From contig JAFTMI010000047.1 of assembly GCA_017452505.1 (NCBI GenBank), positions 1 to 38,239 on the forward strand: 38,239 nt of DNA, given 5' to 3'. This stretch comes from Oscillospiraceae bacterium (lineage in GTDB: Bacteria; Bacillota; Clostridia; Oscillospirales; Oscillospiraceae). This document shows positions 8,431 to 16,020 of the stretch, piece after piece (the first letter of the stretch is position 1; the number at the start of each line of letters is the position of its first letter). The position numbers and the translations under genes were made by a program. Below the pieces are notes generated by a model. The model was not told the origin of the DNA and searched no databases. It saw only the letters and a program-made list of their open reading frames with translations.

Positions 8431-9810
8431 CTAAAAGCGGAAATACAGGAACGGGCTGAATGAGCCGTCCACCAAGTAGCCTGTGCAAAGCAGCAACAGT
8501 GCAATGAGCCCCAAAGGCTCTAACACTGCGCCTATCCGGGTGGGCCAAAGTCTATTCGCCGCTTTCTTTACGATGGGGGTCGCACCCAAGATGCCCAACA
8601 TGAAGAGAACCGCAAAGCTGCGTAAATAATAGAGGGTCTCCCCTGTCACTGCAGGCAGTCCGGTAAAGCCGAACATCGCTGACAAATCACGCCCTGCCTG
8701 GGCAATACTCTCAGCATTGAACAGCACAAAGCTGATGCAAACCGCCAGAAGCACGTAAATATGCCGCAGGGCGACAGGCAGCTTTTGCAGGAACGGCAGG
8801 ATTTTCTCCAACATCAGCAGCAAGCCGAACAGCAGCCCCCATAGGACAAAATTCCATGCAGCGCCGTGCCACAGGCCTGTAAGCATCCAGACCGTGAAAA
8901 TATTCACCGTCCAACGCAGTTTACCCACCCGGTTGCCGCCCATAGGGATATACACATAATCCCGGAACCAGCTTCCTAAGCTTATATGCCACCGGCGCCA
9001 AAATTCCGTCACACTCTGGGAAATATAGGGATAGTTAAAATTCTCGACGAAGTGAAATCCGAAGATTCGTCCCAAGCCAATGGCCATATCGGAATAGCCG
9101 GAAAAATCAAAGTAGATATTCAGCATAAAGCCGATGGCATACATCCAGTAAAACAGCACTGAAGGCTCCTGAGCCTGGCGGAAGTTCTGAATGAGCAGTG
9201 CGAACTGATCGGCGATGAGGATCTTCTTCCCTAAACCGATCAAAAAACGGCGCACGCCTTGACCTACGCCCTCCCAGTTATGGCTGCGGCTGCCAAGCTC
9301 CCGTGCCACATCCACATAGCGGACGATAGGGCCGGCAATCAGCTGGGGAAACAATGTCACATAGGCGCCGAAGGTGATGAGATTGCGTTGGGCCGGCACA
9401 TTGCCCCGGTACACATCGATGGTATAGCTCAGACTTTGGAAGGTATAAAAGCTGATGCCCACTGGCAGAGCCAGGCGCAGCAGAGGCACACTGATCCCGG
9501 TTGCTGCAGAAAAGCCGGAGATGAAAAAGTCGGCATATTTGAACACGCCCAAAAGGCCTACACCGATTACCACGGACAGGATCAAAAAGAATTTTTTATA
9601 CTTTTCACTCTTGCCGATGGCAAGGCCGCACAGGTAAAAGGACAAAATTGTCGCAATCATCAACAGCACATATTTCGGCTCGCCCCAGGCATAAAACACC
9701 AGGCTAAACAGCAATAGCACCGTATTTTTGAGTTTTTTGAGCGACAGGAAATAACACAGTATCACCGCCGGCAAAAAGTAATACAAAAAGGGAATACTGG
9801 AAAATACCAT
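8431..9810 (-). CDS. MBOAT-family O-acyltransferase (AlgI/DltB-like)
   Basis: A 459-residue polytopic membrane protein. MBOAT landmarks are FDFSGYSDMAIGLGRIFGF, FWRRWHISLGSWFRDYVYIP and GLWHGAAWNFVLWG, whose His is the catalytic residue conserved from AlgI to DltB. It moves acyl groups (acetyl, or D-alanyl in DltB) from a cytoplasmic donor across the membrane for attachment to a cell-surface polymer. No dltA or dltC is nearby, so an AlgI/PatA-like O-acetylase is more likely than DltB. The start at 9810 (MVFSSIPFLYYF) follows AAGGAG; an upstream in-frame start would overlap the previous gene and lacks a site. A GC-rich hairpin lies just before its ribosome binding site. Its likely partner is the DHHW protein encoded next. 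Confidence 0.93.
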   Translation of the reverse strand: MVFSSIPFLYYFLPAVILCYFLSLKKLKNTVLLLFSLVFYAWGEPKYVLLMIATILSFYLCGLAIGKSEKYKKFFLILSVVIGVGLLGVFKYADFFISGFSAATGISVPLLRLALPVGISFYTFQSLSYTIDVYRGNVPAQRNLITFGAYVTLFPQLIAGPIVRYVDVARELGSRSHNWEGVGQGVRRFLIGLGKKILIADQFALLIQNFRQAQEPSVLFYWMYAIGFMLNIYFDFSGYSDMAIGLGRIFGFHFVENFNYPYISQSVTEFWRRWHISLGSWFRDYVYIPMGGNRVGKLRWTVNIFTVWMLTGLWHGAAWNFVLWGLLFGLLLMLEKILPFLQKLPVALRHIYVLLAVCISFVLFNAESIAQAGRDLSAMFGFTGLPAVTGETLYYLRSFAVLFMLGILGATPIVKKAANRLWPTRIGAVLEPLGLIALLLLCTGYLVDGSFSPFLYFRF

Positions 9811-9829
9811 AAATTGCTCCTTGCAAAAG

Positions 9830-9852
9830 GGGCAGCGGAGTGCCCGCTGCCC
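9830..9852 (-). terminator. GC-rich hairpin between DUF4358 gene and MBOAT gene
   Basis: A 9 bp perfect stem GGGCAGCGG / CCGCTGCCC with a 5-base loop. On the minus strand it is followed by CTTTTGC and then the MBOAT ribosome binding site. The T-run is short, so it may act as a partial terminator or an mRNA-stabilising hairpin that sets different expression of upstream and downstream genes. Confidence 0.5.
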
Positions 9853-9860
9853 TGTTCTTA

Positions 9861-10445
9861 TCAGAGAGTAAAGTCCGGCTTGCTGCCGCAAACCTTTTCG
9901 AATGCGTCCACATAGGACTGGGCAGTTTTACCCAAAGCGCTGTCCAGCATAATGAACATCACCACATCACCGTAGCCCGCCAGCATCACTTGATCCGCCT
10001 GGACACAGATCCACTTGCGGGGATCGATATTGGCCTTCATATCCCGGGCAACCTGCTCTGCTTTGGCAGGATCCGTCACCCGCACCAGCACCAAAGAAAA
10101 GGCCTGAGAACCCATCATAGGCTCATAGACCGCGCCCTCTTTGATCAGCTCACGGGTTTTCAGACCCGTATAGCTTTCAAATGCCAGCAACGCATCCTCA
10201 GAAACATCTTCTAAGTCCAATGGGATCACCCCACCCATAAATTCCACAGGGTTTTCTTCCATGATCTTATTGATGTTCTCCTCCATTGTGCCGGGCAGGG
10301 TTTTGCTACCGGACGGCTTTGTGGATTCTGTTGTAGCAGTTGTGGGCGTAGTAGTGGGATCCGATACCGGTTCCTTTGCACATCTGCAGGCAGATAAGGT
10401 CATTACCAGCGCCAACGCCATCAAAAATGCTATACATTTTTTCAT
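9861..10445 (-). CDS. DUF4358-domain lipoprotein
   Basis: A 194-residue predicted lipoprotein: signal peptide MKKCIAFLMALALVMTLSAC with the lipobox LSAC at Cys20, then a Thr/Pro/Ser-rich linker (about 27-50). The rest resembles the DUF4358 family, with conserved-looking segments around AFSLVLVRVTDPAKAEQVA and GYGDVVMFIM. It should be anchored on the outer face of the membrane. Family members are often found near MBOAT and DHHW genes in Clostridia, which points to a helper role in surface-polymer modification, but no biochemical function is established. The start forms an ATGA overlap with the stop of the VanZ-like gene, so translation is coupled. I recognise the family from its general pattern rather than from catalytic residues. 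Confidence 0.8.
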   Translation of the reverse strand: MKKCIAFLMALALVMTLSACRCAKEPVSDPTTTPTTATTESTKPSGSKTLPGTMEENINKIMEENPVEFMGGVIPLDLEDVSEDALLAFESYTGLKTRELIKEGAVYEPMMGSQAFSLVLVRVTDPAKAEQVARDMKANIDPRKWICVQADQVMLAGYGDVVMFIMLDSALGKTAQSYVDAFEKVCGSKPDFTL

Positions 10446-10906
10446 TGATTTTTTTCCTCCATTGCTTGTTTTTTACGCCTTTTGACATAAGCATACCCAA
10501 CAAGCAACAAAGTCATACCTATCACCGCACCGGAGGTGTCGATCAAAACATCCTTAAAGCTGGGTCCTCGGTCCGGAACAAAGCGCTGAATGGTCTCATC
10601 ACAGCAAGCCACCAAGAATGCCCCGGCCAACGCCAGCAAGCGAGGTTTTTTTAGCAAAAACAAAAAGCGCGTCAAAAATGCGCCTAAACAAGCAAATTCC
10701 GTAAAATGGGCAACTTTTCGCAGCAAGCCGTGTCCGCCGCCACCGCCACCGGGTCTGCCTAAAATCACATCAAAGACTACATAGCTGACAAACTTACTGA
10801 CAGCACCAGATACAGAACCGGGCAGCAAGGAATTTCCCCAAATAAACAGGATATTGCAGAGAATCATAATCGCCCAAAAGCGTATTTTTTTCTGATTCTG
10901 TTCCAT
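10442..10906 (-). CDS. VanZ-like integral membrane protein
   Basis: A 154-residue protein with about four to five hydrophobic segments. VanZ-type marks are the KVAHFTEFACLGAFLTRFLF segment and the CCDETIQRFVPDRGPSFKDVLIDTSGAVIG segment, which corresponds to the usual DExxQxFxPGRxxxxxDVxxNxxGxxxG pattern. VanZ itself gives low-level teicoplanin resistance by an unknown mechanism, and most homologues have no known role. An unusual run GRPGGGGGGHG (from repeated CCGCC/CCACC units) precedes the K-V-A-H motif. The start is ATG at 10906, overlapping the mntP stop as TGATG; GTG at 10909 is possible. It shares a transcript with mntP upstream and the DUF4358 lipoprotein downstream. Confidence 0.88.
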   Translation of the reverse strand: MEQNQKKIRFWAIMILCNILFIWGNSLLPGSVSGAVSKFVSYVVFDVILGRPGGGGGGHGLLRKVAHFTEFACLGAFLTRFLFLLKKPRLLALAGAFLVACCDETIQRFVPDRGPSFKDVLIDTSGAVIGMTLLLVGYAYVKRRKKQAMEEKNQ

Positions 10907-11475
10907 CACAGCACACCCAAATGCTCCAAAAGGATCTTCACGCCCAGCAAAATCAAAATCACGCCGCCGGTGACTTGAGCCTTCTTCTCAAAGCGGCTGC
11001 CGAAAATATTACCGATTTTGACGCCAATGGCAGAGAGCGTACCGGTAAAGACACCAATCAGCACTACCGCCAAGTAAATATTTACATTGCCGGCCATTGC
11101 CAGGGAAACACCCACAGCCAAAGCATCAATGGAAGTAGCAACAGCCATTAAAAACATCGTCTTTACAGAAAAATCTGCATTTTTGTCACAGCATTCGCAA
11201 TCCGCCTCAAAGACTTCTTTTAGCATATTGGCGCCAATGATAGCCAGCAAGCCGAAAGCAATCCAGTGGTCGAAGGCTTCAATTTTACCGGCAAACAGCG
11301 CACCAAGGAAGAAGCCAAGCAAAGGCATCAACGCCTGGAATCCGCCAAACCAAGCACCACAGGTCAGGCACTCCTTGGGACCGGCTTTCTTCACAGAAAG
11401 GCCTTTACACATAGATACCGCAAAGGCATCCATACTCACGCTGAGCGCCAGCAGCAGCAATCCCCAAATTCCCAT
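10906..11475 (-). CDS. mntP: MntP-family manganese efflux pump
   Basis: A 189-residue membrane protein with six hydrophobic helices arranged as two related halves: ALSVSMDAFAVSMCKGL in the first and AVATSIDALAVGVSLAM in the second, each with the acidic residue known to matter in MntP. It exports Mn2+ and protects against Mn overload. A cytoplasmic cysteine cluster CECCD sits in the central loop and might bind metal. The ATG at 11475 follows GGAGG by about 7 bases; the earlier in-frame start at 11511 has no site. No yybP-ykoY (Mn) riboswitch fold is apparent in the short leader, unlike many mntP genes. It leads a five-gene run through VanZ-like, DUF4358, MBOAT and DHHW genes. Confidence 0.93.
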   Translation of the reverse strand: MGIWGLLLLALSVSMDAFAVSMCKGLSVKKAGPKECLTCGAWFGGFQALMPLLGFFLGALFAGKIEAFDHWIAFGLLAIIGANMLKEVFEADCECCDKNADFSVKTMFLMAVATSIDALAVGVSLAMAGNVNIYLAVVLIGVFTGTLSAIGVKIGNIFGSRFEKKAQVTGGVILILLGVKILLEHLGVL

Positions 11476-11522
11476 TATATTTCCTCCGCTTATGTAGAGA
11501 TTTATACGCACAACAATGCGGT

Positions 11523-11551
11523 ATTATAGCATTTTTATAGTCTATTGTCAA
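11523..11551 (-). promoter_or_regulatory. Perfect sigma-A promoter for mntP operon
   Basis: On the minus strand TTGACA (11546-11551), a 17-base spacer and TATAAT (11523-11528) match the housekeeping consensus exactly. The -10 box ends about 48 bases before the mntP start. Such a strong promoter usually implies high basal transcription or control by a repressor; no clear operator palindrome was seen in the short leader. Confidence 0.85.
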
Positions 11552-11564
11552 TTTTTTCTTAGCG

Positions 11565-11601
11565 AAAACCGCCCTATGACCCAAAGCCATAGGGCGGTTT
11601 T
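11565..11601. terminator. Terminator after the CDF metal exporter gene
   Basis: A 14 bp perfect stem AAAACCGCCCTATG / CATAGGGCGGTTTT with a 9-base loop. It directly follows the exporter stop codon on the minus strand and insulates the mntP promoter. The plus strand also ends in a T-run, so it can work both ways. Confidence 0.85.
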
Positions 11602-12495
11602 TTAATGATGATGGTGGTGATGATGACCGGCGTGGGCGTGGGGCTCTATATGGCAGTGCTTTTCATGGCAGTGCTCATTCTCCCCTTCCAGTTCCAGGGT
11701 CGCATGGCCAATACCGTGCTCCCGCAATTCTTCCCGGATGGCATCCTTGATCGCGTGAGGATCGCCATTTGTAACAATGTGCATTGTGGCATAGTTATGG
11801 TAGCCGTCCATGCTCCAAATATGAATATGGTGGACATCCAGCACTCCATGAATCTGCAAAATGTGCTCCCGGATCTCCCGGACATCTATACCGTGAGGTG
11901 TTTTTTCCAGGAACAGATCAAGGGCTTCTTTCAGATTTTTGACGGCATTTACAAAGATGAATACCGCCACGCCAATGGACAGAATAGGGTCAATGATGGC
12001 AAAATCCGTAAAGCGCATTACAACAGCGCCCACCAGCACCACTGCCCAACCCAGCACATCTTCCAGCATATGCAGGTTCACAGCCTTTTGGTTCAGAGAA
12101 TCTCCCTCCCGGGTAAAAAAGGCAGCGCAAAAATTCACCGCCACACCCACCACCGCAAAGAGGATCATACCGTTATAGTTGATTGCAGTGGGTTTGATGA
12201 TTCTGCACACGGCATTATACACAACAAAGCAAGAACCAACCAGCAAAATGAGGGTGGTAATCACACTGCCGATGACCGAAAGCCTTCCATATCCGTAGGT
12301 ATAGGTTTCATCGGGCTGCTTTTTACTTTTCTTTTCCAGAAAATAGGAAATGCCAATACTGGCGGCATCGCCGATATCGTGGACCGCATCGGACACAATG
12401 GCCACACTGCCGGTAAAAATACCGCCTGCAAACTCAAAGACAGAAAAGAGCAAATTCAGCAAAAAGGCAATCAGAATATTCTTCTCGGTTTTCAT
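11602..12495 (-). CDS. Cation diffusion facilitator (CDF) family metal exporter, CzcD/ZitB-like
   Basis: A 297-residue secondary transporter that exports divalent metals, most often Zn2+, in exchange for protons. Metal-site motifs in the membrane are SDAVHDIGD (H39xxxD43) and HMLEDVLGW (HxxxD). A cytoplasmic domain starts at about residue 200, with VHHIHIWSMDG typical of CDF dimerisation domains. The C-terminus is extremely His-rich (HEKHCHIEPHAHAGHH..., ending in seven His), a probable metal buffer or sensor. The gene is transcribed away from a TetR-family regulator, with a dyad symmetric site between them. The stop codon touches the terminator stem. Zn is the best guess, with Co, Cd or Mn as alternatives. 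Confidence 0.93.
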   Translation of the reverse strand: MKTEKNILIAFLLNLLFSVFEFAGGIFTGSVAIVSDAVHDIGDAASIGISYFLEKKSKKQPDETYTYGYGRLSVIGSVITTLILLVGSCFVVYNAVCRIIKPTAINYNGMILFAVVGVAVNFCAAFFTREGDSLNQKAVNLHMLEDVLGWAVVLVGAVVMRFTDFAIIDPILSIGVAVFIFVNAVKNLKEALDLFLEKTPHGIDVREIREHILQIHGVLDVHHIHIWSMDGYHNYATMHIVTNGDPHAIKDAIREELREHGIGHATLELEGENEHCHEKHCHIEPHAHAGHHHHHHH

Positions 12496-12543
12496 AAAGA
12501 CCTCCCGTTGACATACGCAAGCATCTGCGATACAATATATATG

Positions 12544-12566
12544 TTATCGAACACATCGTTCGGTAA
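12544..12566. promoter_or_regulatory. Dyad operator between exporter and TetR genes
   Basis: A palindrome with half-sites TTAtCGAAC and GTTCGgTAA around a 5-base centre (8 of 9 pairs). Its size and position, overlapping the predicted transcription start of the exporter gene, fit a TetR-family binding site. The metal responsiveness is inferred from the neighbouring exporter. Confidence 0.7.
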
Positions 12567-12567
12567 T

Positions 12568-12595
12568 ATTATATAAAACCGGGCCATCATTGCAA
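12568..12595 (-). promoter_or_regulatory. Promoter of the CDF exporter gene
   Basis: Minus-strand TTGCAA (12590-12595), 16-base spacer, TATAAT (12568-12573). The dyad site begins 2 bases downstream of the -10 box, a position where a bound repressor would block the polymerase. Confidence 0.55.
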
Positions 12596-12644
12596 CATAC
12601 GATCGCCCAGGGTTATTCATTACGGAACAAATTGGAGAAATTGT

Positions 12645-13190
12645 ATGGACAGACGGCAAAGAAAAACACGGGAAGCGATCTTTCACGCTTTTACCAAGCT
12701 CCTATCCCAAAAGGATTTTAACCAACTCACTGTTGGTGAAATCATAGAGGTTGCCGATATCGGCAGAGCCACTTTCTATTCCCATTTTGAAACCAAGGAT
12801 TATCTTTTGAAAGCCTTTTGTGAAGAGTTGTTCTGTCATATATTCGATACTGAAAACGATGATCCCCGCAGCCATCGGCACATCTTTGATTGCGACGGTT
12901 CGGACTCCGTTTTTCTACACCTGTTTCAGCATTTGCAAAAGAATGACAACAACATTCTTGCACTGCTGGCATCTCAAAACAACGACTTGTTTTTGAAGTA
13001 TTTTCGTGCCAATTTAGAAACCCTTGTAGAAAGTCAGCTTTCCCTCTTCGAACGCCCAACCAATATTCCGGAAGCGTTTTGGAAAAACCATATTATATCC
13101 ACCTTTATTGAAACCTTAAAATGGTGGATCGCAGGCGGAATGAAAGAATCCCCCGAGGTCATCACGGACTATTTCTTCTCTGTGGTATAA
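12645..13190 (+). CDS. TetR/AcrR-family transcriptional regulator
   Basis: A 181-residue regulator. The N-terminal helix-turn-helix covers about residues 1-55 (TREAIFHAFTKLLSQKDFNQLTVGEI..., ending in ATFYSHFETKDYLL, the usual TetR recognition helix pattern). The C-terminal ligand domain carries WKNHIISTFIETLKWWIAGG, as in the TetR_C group of DhaS/YtpP-like Firmicutes proteins. ATG at 12645 follows GGAG. It is divergent from the CDF exporter and probably controls it. A known precedent is SczA of Streptococcus pneumoniae, a TetR-family Zn sensor next to czcD. His and Cys residues in the central part (CHIFD..SHRHIFDCDG) could bind metal, which supports that role but does not prove it. Confidence 0.88.
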   Translation: MDRRQRKTREAIFHAFTKLLSQKDFNQLTVGEIIEVADIGRATFYSHFETKDYLLKAFCEELFCHIFDTENDDPRSHRHIFDCDGSDSVFLHLFQHLQKNDNNILALLASQNNDLFLKYFRANLETLVESQLSLFERPTNIPEAFWKNHIISTFIETLKWWIAGGMKESPEVITDYFFSVV

Positions 13191-13253
13191 TGTAATTCAT
13201 TCGTTATGCTGAAATTTGTGATTGAATTATATGAATCAGCGCAAAAGCAACCA

Positions 13254-13282
13254 TCGGTTGACAGATTGAAAACTCTCGGTTG
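13254..13282 (+). promoter_or_regulatory. Direct repeat upstream of XRE gene, possible operator
   Basis: TCGGTTG occurs at 13254-13260 and again at 13276-13282, exactly 22 bases apart, which is two helical turns. Each copy continues with a similar purine-pyrimidine TAG-like end (GACAG, GTAG). The sites lie about 85-110 bases before the XRE-HTH gene and could bind it. The rest of 13191-13364 holds no gene. Confidence 0.35.
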
Positions 13283-13364
13283 GTAGTGCGCAAGTGTGAT
13301 TTAAGGTATACTGAAGGTACAATAAGAGTCGCAAGCTCATAAGTTTTCAAACGAGGTGTTTTTT

Positions 13365-14354
13365 ATGATTTTAGCAGATAAGATTATTAAATTACGAAAA
13401 CGGAACGGTTGGTCGCAGGAGGAACTTGCTGACAAGATGAATATTTCAAGGCAAGCCGTGTCAAAGTGGGAAAGCGCGCAAACTATCCCCGACTTAGAAA
13501 AGATATTGCAACTTTCCTTGTTTTTCGGAGTTACTACCGATTATCTTTTGAAAGACGAAATTGAGGTCGAAGAATCAACCAATGATACTTCTTCGGATAC
13601 AGCCATAAAAAGAATCTCGATAGAAGAAGCAAATGCATATATTGAGCAAAGGAAGAAAGCCTCATGGCGCATCGCTCTTGCCACGTTCTTGTGTATTCTT
13701 TCTCCAATCACAATTATGGTATTAAGCATCTTATCAGAGTTGCCAAATCCAATTATAACAGAAACCACAGCAGGCTCGGTGGGATTAACCGTTCTCTTTG
13801 CTTTTATTCTTTGTGCCGTTCCAATCTACATTTATTGTGGCTTCAAAAATCAGCCCTACGCTTTTCTCGACAAGAATATCCCCTTTGAACTTGAATATGG
13901 AGTGAAAGGGTTAGTAACAGAAAAGAAAAACGCTTTCAGACCAACCTATGTTGCATATAATATTATCGCAACATGCTTGTGTATTTTCTCTGTCGTTCCT
14001 TTAGTAATTCTATCTTTTACAGAGAATGAGATAATTGTTGCGGCGGCACTTGCTTTGCTTATGGTTATTGTAGGTATAGGCGCGGGAATGTTTATCGTGG
14101 CGGGAACGCAAAACGCAAGTATGCAAAAGCTCTTGAAAGAAGGAGAATTTACAGAGAAAGAGAAAAACAGAACGAGCATAAAAGAGGTTGTTGGATTCTG
14201 CTATTGGGGTGTTTTGACCGCAATCTATCTTGTGGTATCCTTCCTCACAAGCCATTGGAAACTAACTTGGATTATCTTTGCAGTAGGAGGTATCCTGTTC
14301 CCGATCGTGATGTGTATTTGTAATCCTATAGCTGACAAGAAAAATAAGGATTAA
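13365..14354 (+). CDS. XRE-family HTH regulator with multi-pass membrane domain
   Basis: A 329-residue protein: an N-terminal Cro/C1-type helix-turn-helix (about residues 4-60; WSQEELADKMNISRQAVSKWESAQTIP is a textbook match), a short acidic linker, then about five to six hydrophobic segments between residues 100 and 325. Such HTH-membrane hybrids are common in Firmicutes; they are thought to sense envelope or membrane conditions, but ligands are mostly unknown. ATG at 13365 is preferred over the GTG three codons earlier, because AGGTG lies at proper distance. Coding style is clearly more AT-rich than in the neighbouring genes (many ATA, TTA and AAA codons), suggesting separate acquisition. 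It stands alone between the TetR gene and lysS and is followed by a terminator. Confidence 0.88.
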   Translation: MILADKIIKLRKRNGWSQEELADKMNISRQAVSKWESAQTIPDLEKILQLSLFFGVTTDYLLKDEIEVEESTNDTSSDTAIKRISIEEANAYIEQRKKASWRIALATFLCILSPITIMVLSILSELPNPIITETTAGSVGLTVLFAFILCAVPIYIYCGFKNQPYAFLDKNIPFELEYGVKGLVTEKKNAFRPTYVAYNIIATCLCIFSVVPLVILSFTENEIIVAAALALLMVIVGIGAGMFIVAGTQNASMQKLLKEGEFTEKEKNRTSIKEVVGFCYWGVLTAIYLVVSFLTSHWKLTWIIFAVGGILFPIVMCICNPIADKKNKD

Positions 14355-14401
14355 AACAAATCCCCAATTTGATAGCTTGTTTTAATAGAACTCATGCAAA
14401 A

Positions 14402-14433
14402 ACACCCTATGACTTTTTACGGTCATAGGGTGT
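14402..14433. terminator. Bidirectional terminator between XRE gene and lysS
   Basis: A 12 bp stem ACACCCTATGAC / GTCATAGGGTGT with an 8-base loop. The plus strand continues CTTCATTTTTTC, and the minus strand continues TTTTTGCAT, so it can end both converging transcripts. Confidence 0.8.
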
Positions 14434-14448
14434 CTTCATTTTTTCATT

Positions 14449-14469
14449 TGTCGTAAATGTGTCGTAAAT
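14449..14469. repeat. Tandem pair of TGTCGTAAAT
   Basis: Two exact copies of TGTCGTAAAT (14449-14458 and 14460-14469) are spaced 11 bases apart at the edge of the AT-rich island. Their role is unknown; short tandem repeats like this can be arm-type integrase sites or protein binding sites. No integrase gene is present. Confidence 0.4.
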
Positions 14470-14523
14470 CGGTTTTTGTAAGGTCTTGAAAACCCTGTAA
14501 TACCGCTATTTTACGGCACTTTC

Positions 14524-16017
14524 TTAATCAAGGGGTTTCATTGTGGGGAAGAGGATGACTTCGCGGATGGTATCGTTGTTGGTAAGGAGCATGACCGTAC
14601 GGTCAATACCGATGCCCATGCCGCCCGTGGGAGGCATACCGTATTCCATAGCATTCAAGAAGTCCTCATCCAGCATTTCGGTCTCGTCGTCGCCACGCTC
14701 ACGCTGCTCCACCTGCTTCATAAAGCGGCCTCTCTGGTCGATGGGGTCGTTCAGCTCGGAGTAAGCATTGGCAAGCTCGGAGTGGCAGATGAACAGCTCG
14801 AAACGCTCGGTGAGCCGGGGGTCTTTGGGGCTGCGCTTGGTCAGAGGGCTGACCTCAACAGGGTACATAGTGATGAAGGTAGGCTGGATCAAATGCTCCT
14901 CTACCCGCTGGTCGAAGCAGGCATACAGGGCATTGCCCCAGGTCTTCTCAGCGGCATCGGCCAGCTCAACACCCTTGGCCTCGGCAGCAGCAACAGCCTC
15001 GGCATCGTCGGTGATGGCATCAAAGTCGATACCCACATACTCGCGAACAGCCTCCACCATAGTCATACGGCGCCAGCCGGGGGTCAGATCGATCTTCTCG
15101 CCCATCCACTCCACTTCGTAAGTGCCCAGGATCTCCTTGGCAGCGCCGGAGATGATACCCTCGGCGATATCCATCATATCGTGGAAGTCAGCATAGGCCT
15201 GGTACAACTCAACAGAGGTAAACTCGGGGTTATGCTTGGGGTCCATACCCTCGTTACGGAAGATACGGCCAATCTCATACACCCGATCCATACCGCCGAT
15301 GATCAGCCGCTTCAGAGGCAGCTCGGTGGCGATACGCATATACATATCGATGTCCAGAGTGTTGTGGTGAGTAATGAAAGGACGGGCAGATGCGCCGCCG
15401 GCGATGGTATTCAGTACCGGGGTCTCCACCTCGATGTAGTTCATATTGTCAAGATATGCACGCATAAATTTGATGAACTTGGAACGGACGATGAAGTTCT
15501 GCTTCACCTCGGGGTTCACCATCAGGTCCACATAACGCTGACGGAAACGGATCTCCTTATCGGTAAGGCCGTGGTACTTCTCGGGCAGGGGCAGCAGGGA
15601 CTTAGAAAGCAGGGTGACGACCTTGGCACGGACAGAAATTTCCTCGGTGCGGGTCTTGAACACTTCGCCCTCAACGCCCACGATATCGCCGATATCGTAC
15701 TTCTTGAAGCGGGCATACTCCTCCTCGCCCAGCTCGTCGATCTTTACGAACAGCTGGATACGGCCGGTGGAGTCCTGCAGATCGCAGAACATAACCTTGC
15801 CCTGGCCGCGCTTGCTCATCAGTCTGCCGGCAATGCGGACAGACTTACCCTCAAAGCCTTCATAGTCGCCCTTGATGGTTGCGGAGTCAGAATTGAAATC
15901 AAACTTGGTAATTTGGAAAGGGTCACGGCCCTCGGCCTGCAGCGCCGCCAGCTTTTCCCGGCGGATCTGCGCCTGCTCAGATACAGGCAATTCAGCCTGC
16001 TGTACAATCTCTGCCAT
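14524..16017 (-). CDS. lysS: Lysyl-tRNA synthetase, class II
   Basis: A 497-residue enzyme that charges tRNA-Lys with lysine using ATP. Domains in order: an N-terminal helix, an OB-fold anticodon-binding domain (about 60-145; VRIAGRLMSKRGQGKVMFCDLQD) and the class II catalytic core. Motif 2 appears as GRIFRNEGMDPKHNPEFT and motif 3 as GGMGIGIDRTVMLL near the end. RFRQRYVDLMVNP precedes the core, as usual. ATG at 16017 lies just 3 bases after the greA stop, so the pair is co-transcribed, a frequent arrangement in Clostridia. No T-box leader is visible before greA or lysS. Complete, and typical for the family. Confidence 0.97.
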   Translation of the reverse strand: MAEIVQQAELPVSEQAQIRREKLAALQAEGRDPFQITKFDFNSDSATIKGDYEGFEGKSVRIAGRLMSKRGQGKVMFCDLQDSTGRIQLFVKIDELGEEEYARFKKYDIGDIVGVEGEVFKTRTEEISVRAKVVTLLSKSLLPLPEKYHGLTDKEIRFRQRYVDLMVNPEVKQNFIVRSKFIKFMRAYLDNMNYIEVETPVLNTIAGGASARPFITHHNTLDIDMYMRIATELPLKRLIIGGMDRVYEIGRIFRNEGMDPKHNPEFTSVELYQAYADFHDMMDIAEGIISGAAKEILGTYEVEWMGEKIDLTPGWRRMTMVEAVREYVGIDFDAITDDAEAVAAAEAKGVELADAAEKTWGNALYACFDQRVEEHLIQPTFITMYPVEVSPLTKRSPKDPRLTERFELFICHSELANAYSELNDPIDQRGRFMKQVEQRERGDDETEMLDEDFLNAMEYGMPPTGGMGIGIDRTVMLLTNNDTIREVILFPTMKPLD

Positions 16018-16020
16018 GGC

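Noticed and set aside
10730-10755. Phase-variable simple repeat in the VanZ-like gene
   Set aside because: The CCGCC/CCACC units are imperfect, and their length change would stay in frame for glycine codons; probably only a flexible Gly loop.
11476-11600. yybP-ykoY manganese riboswitch before mntP
   Set aside because: The leader is under 60 bases after the promoter and lacks the conserved loop sequences.
11605-12576. 323-codon plus-strand open frame starting with many Met
   Set aside because: Antisense of the His-rich end and body of the CDF exporter; the Met run is only the complement of CAT (His) codons.
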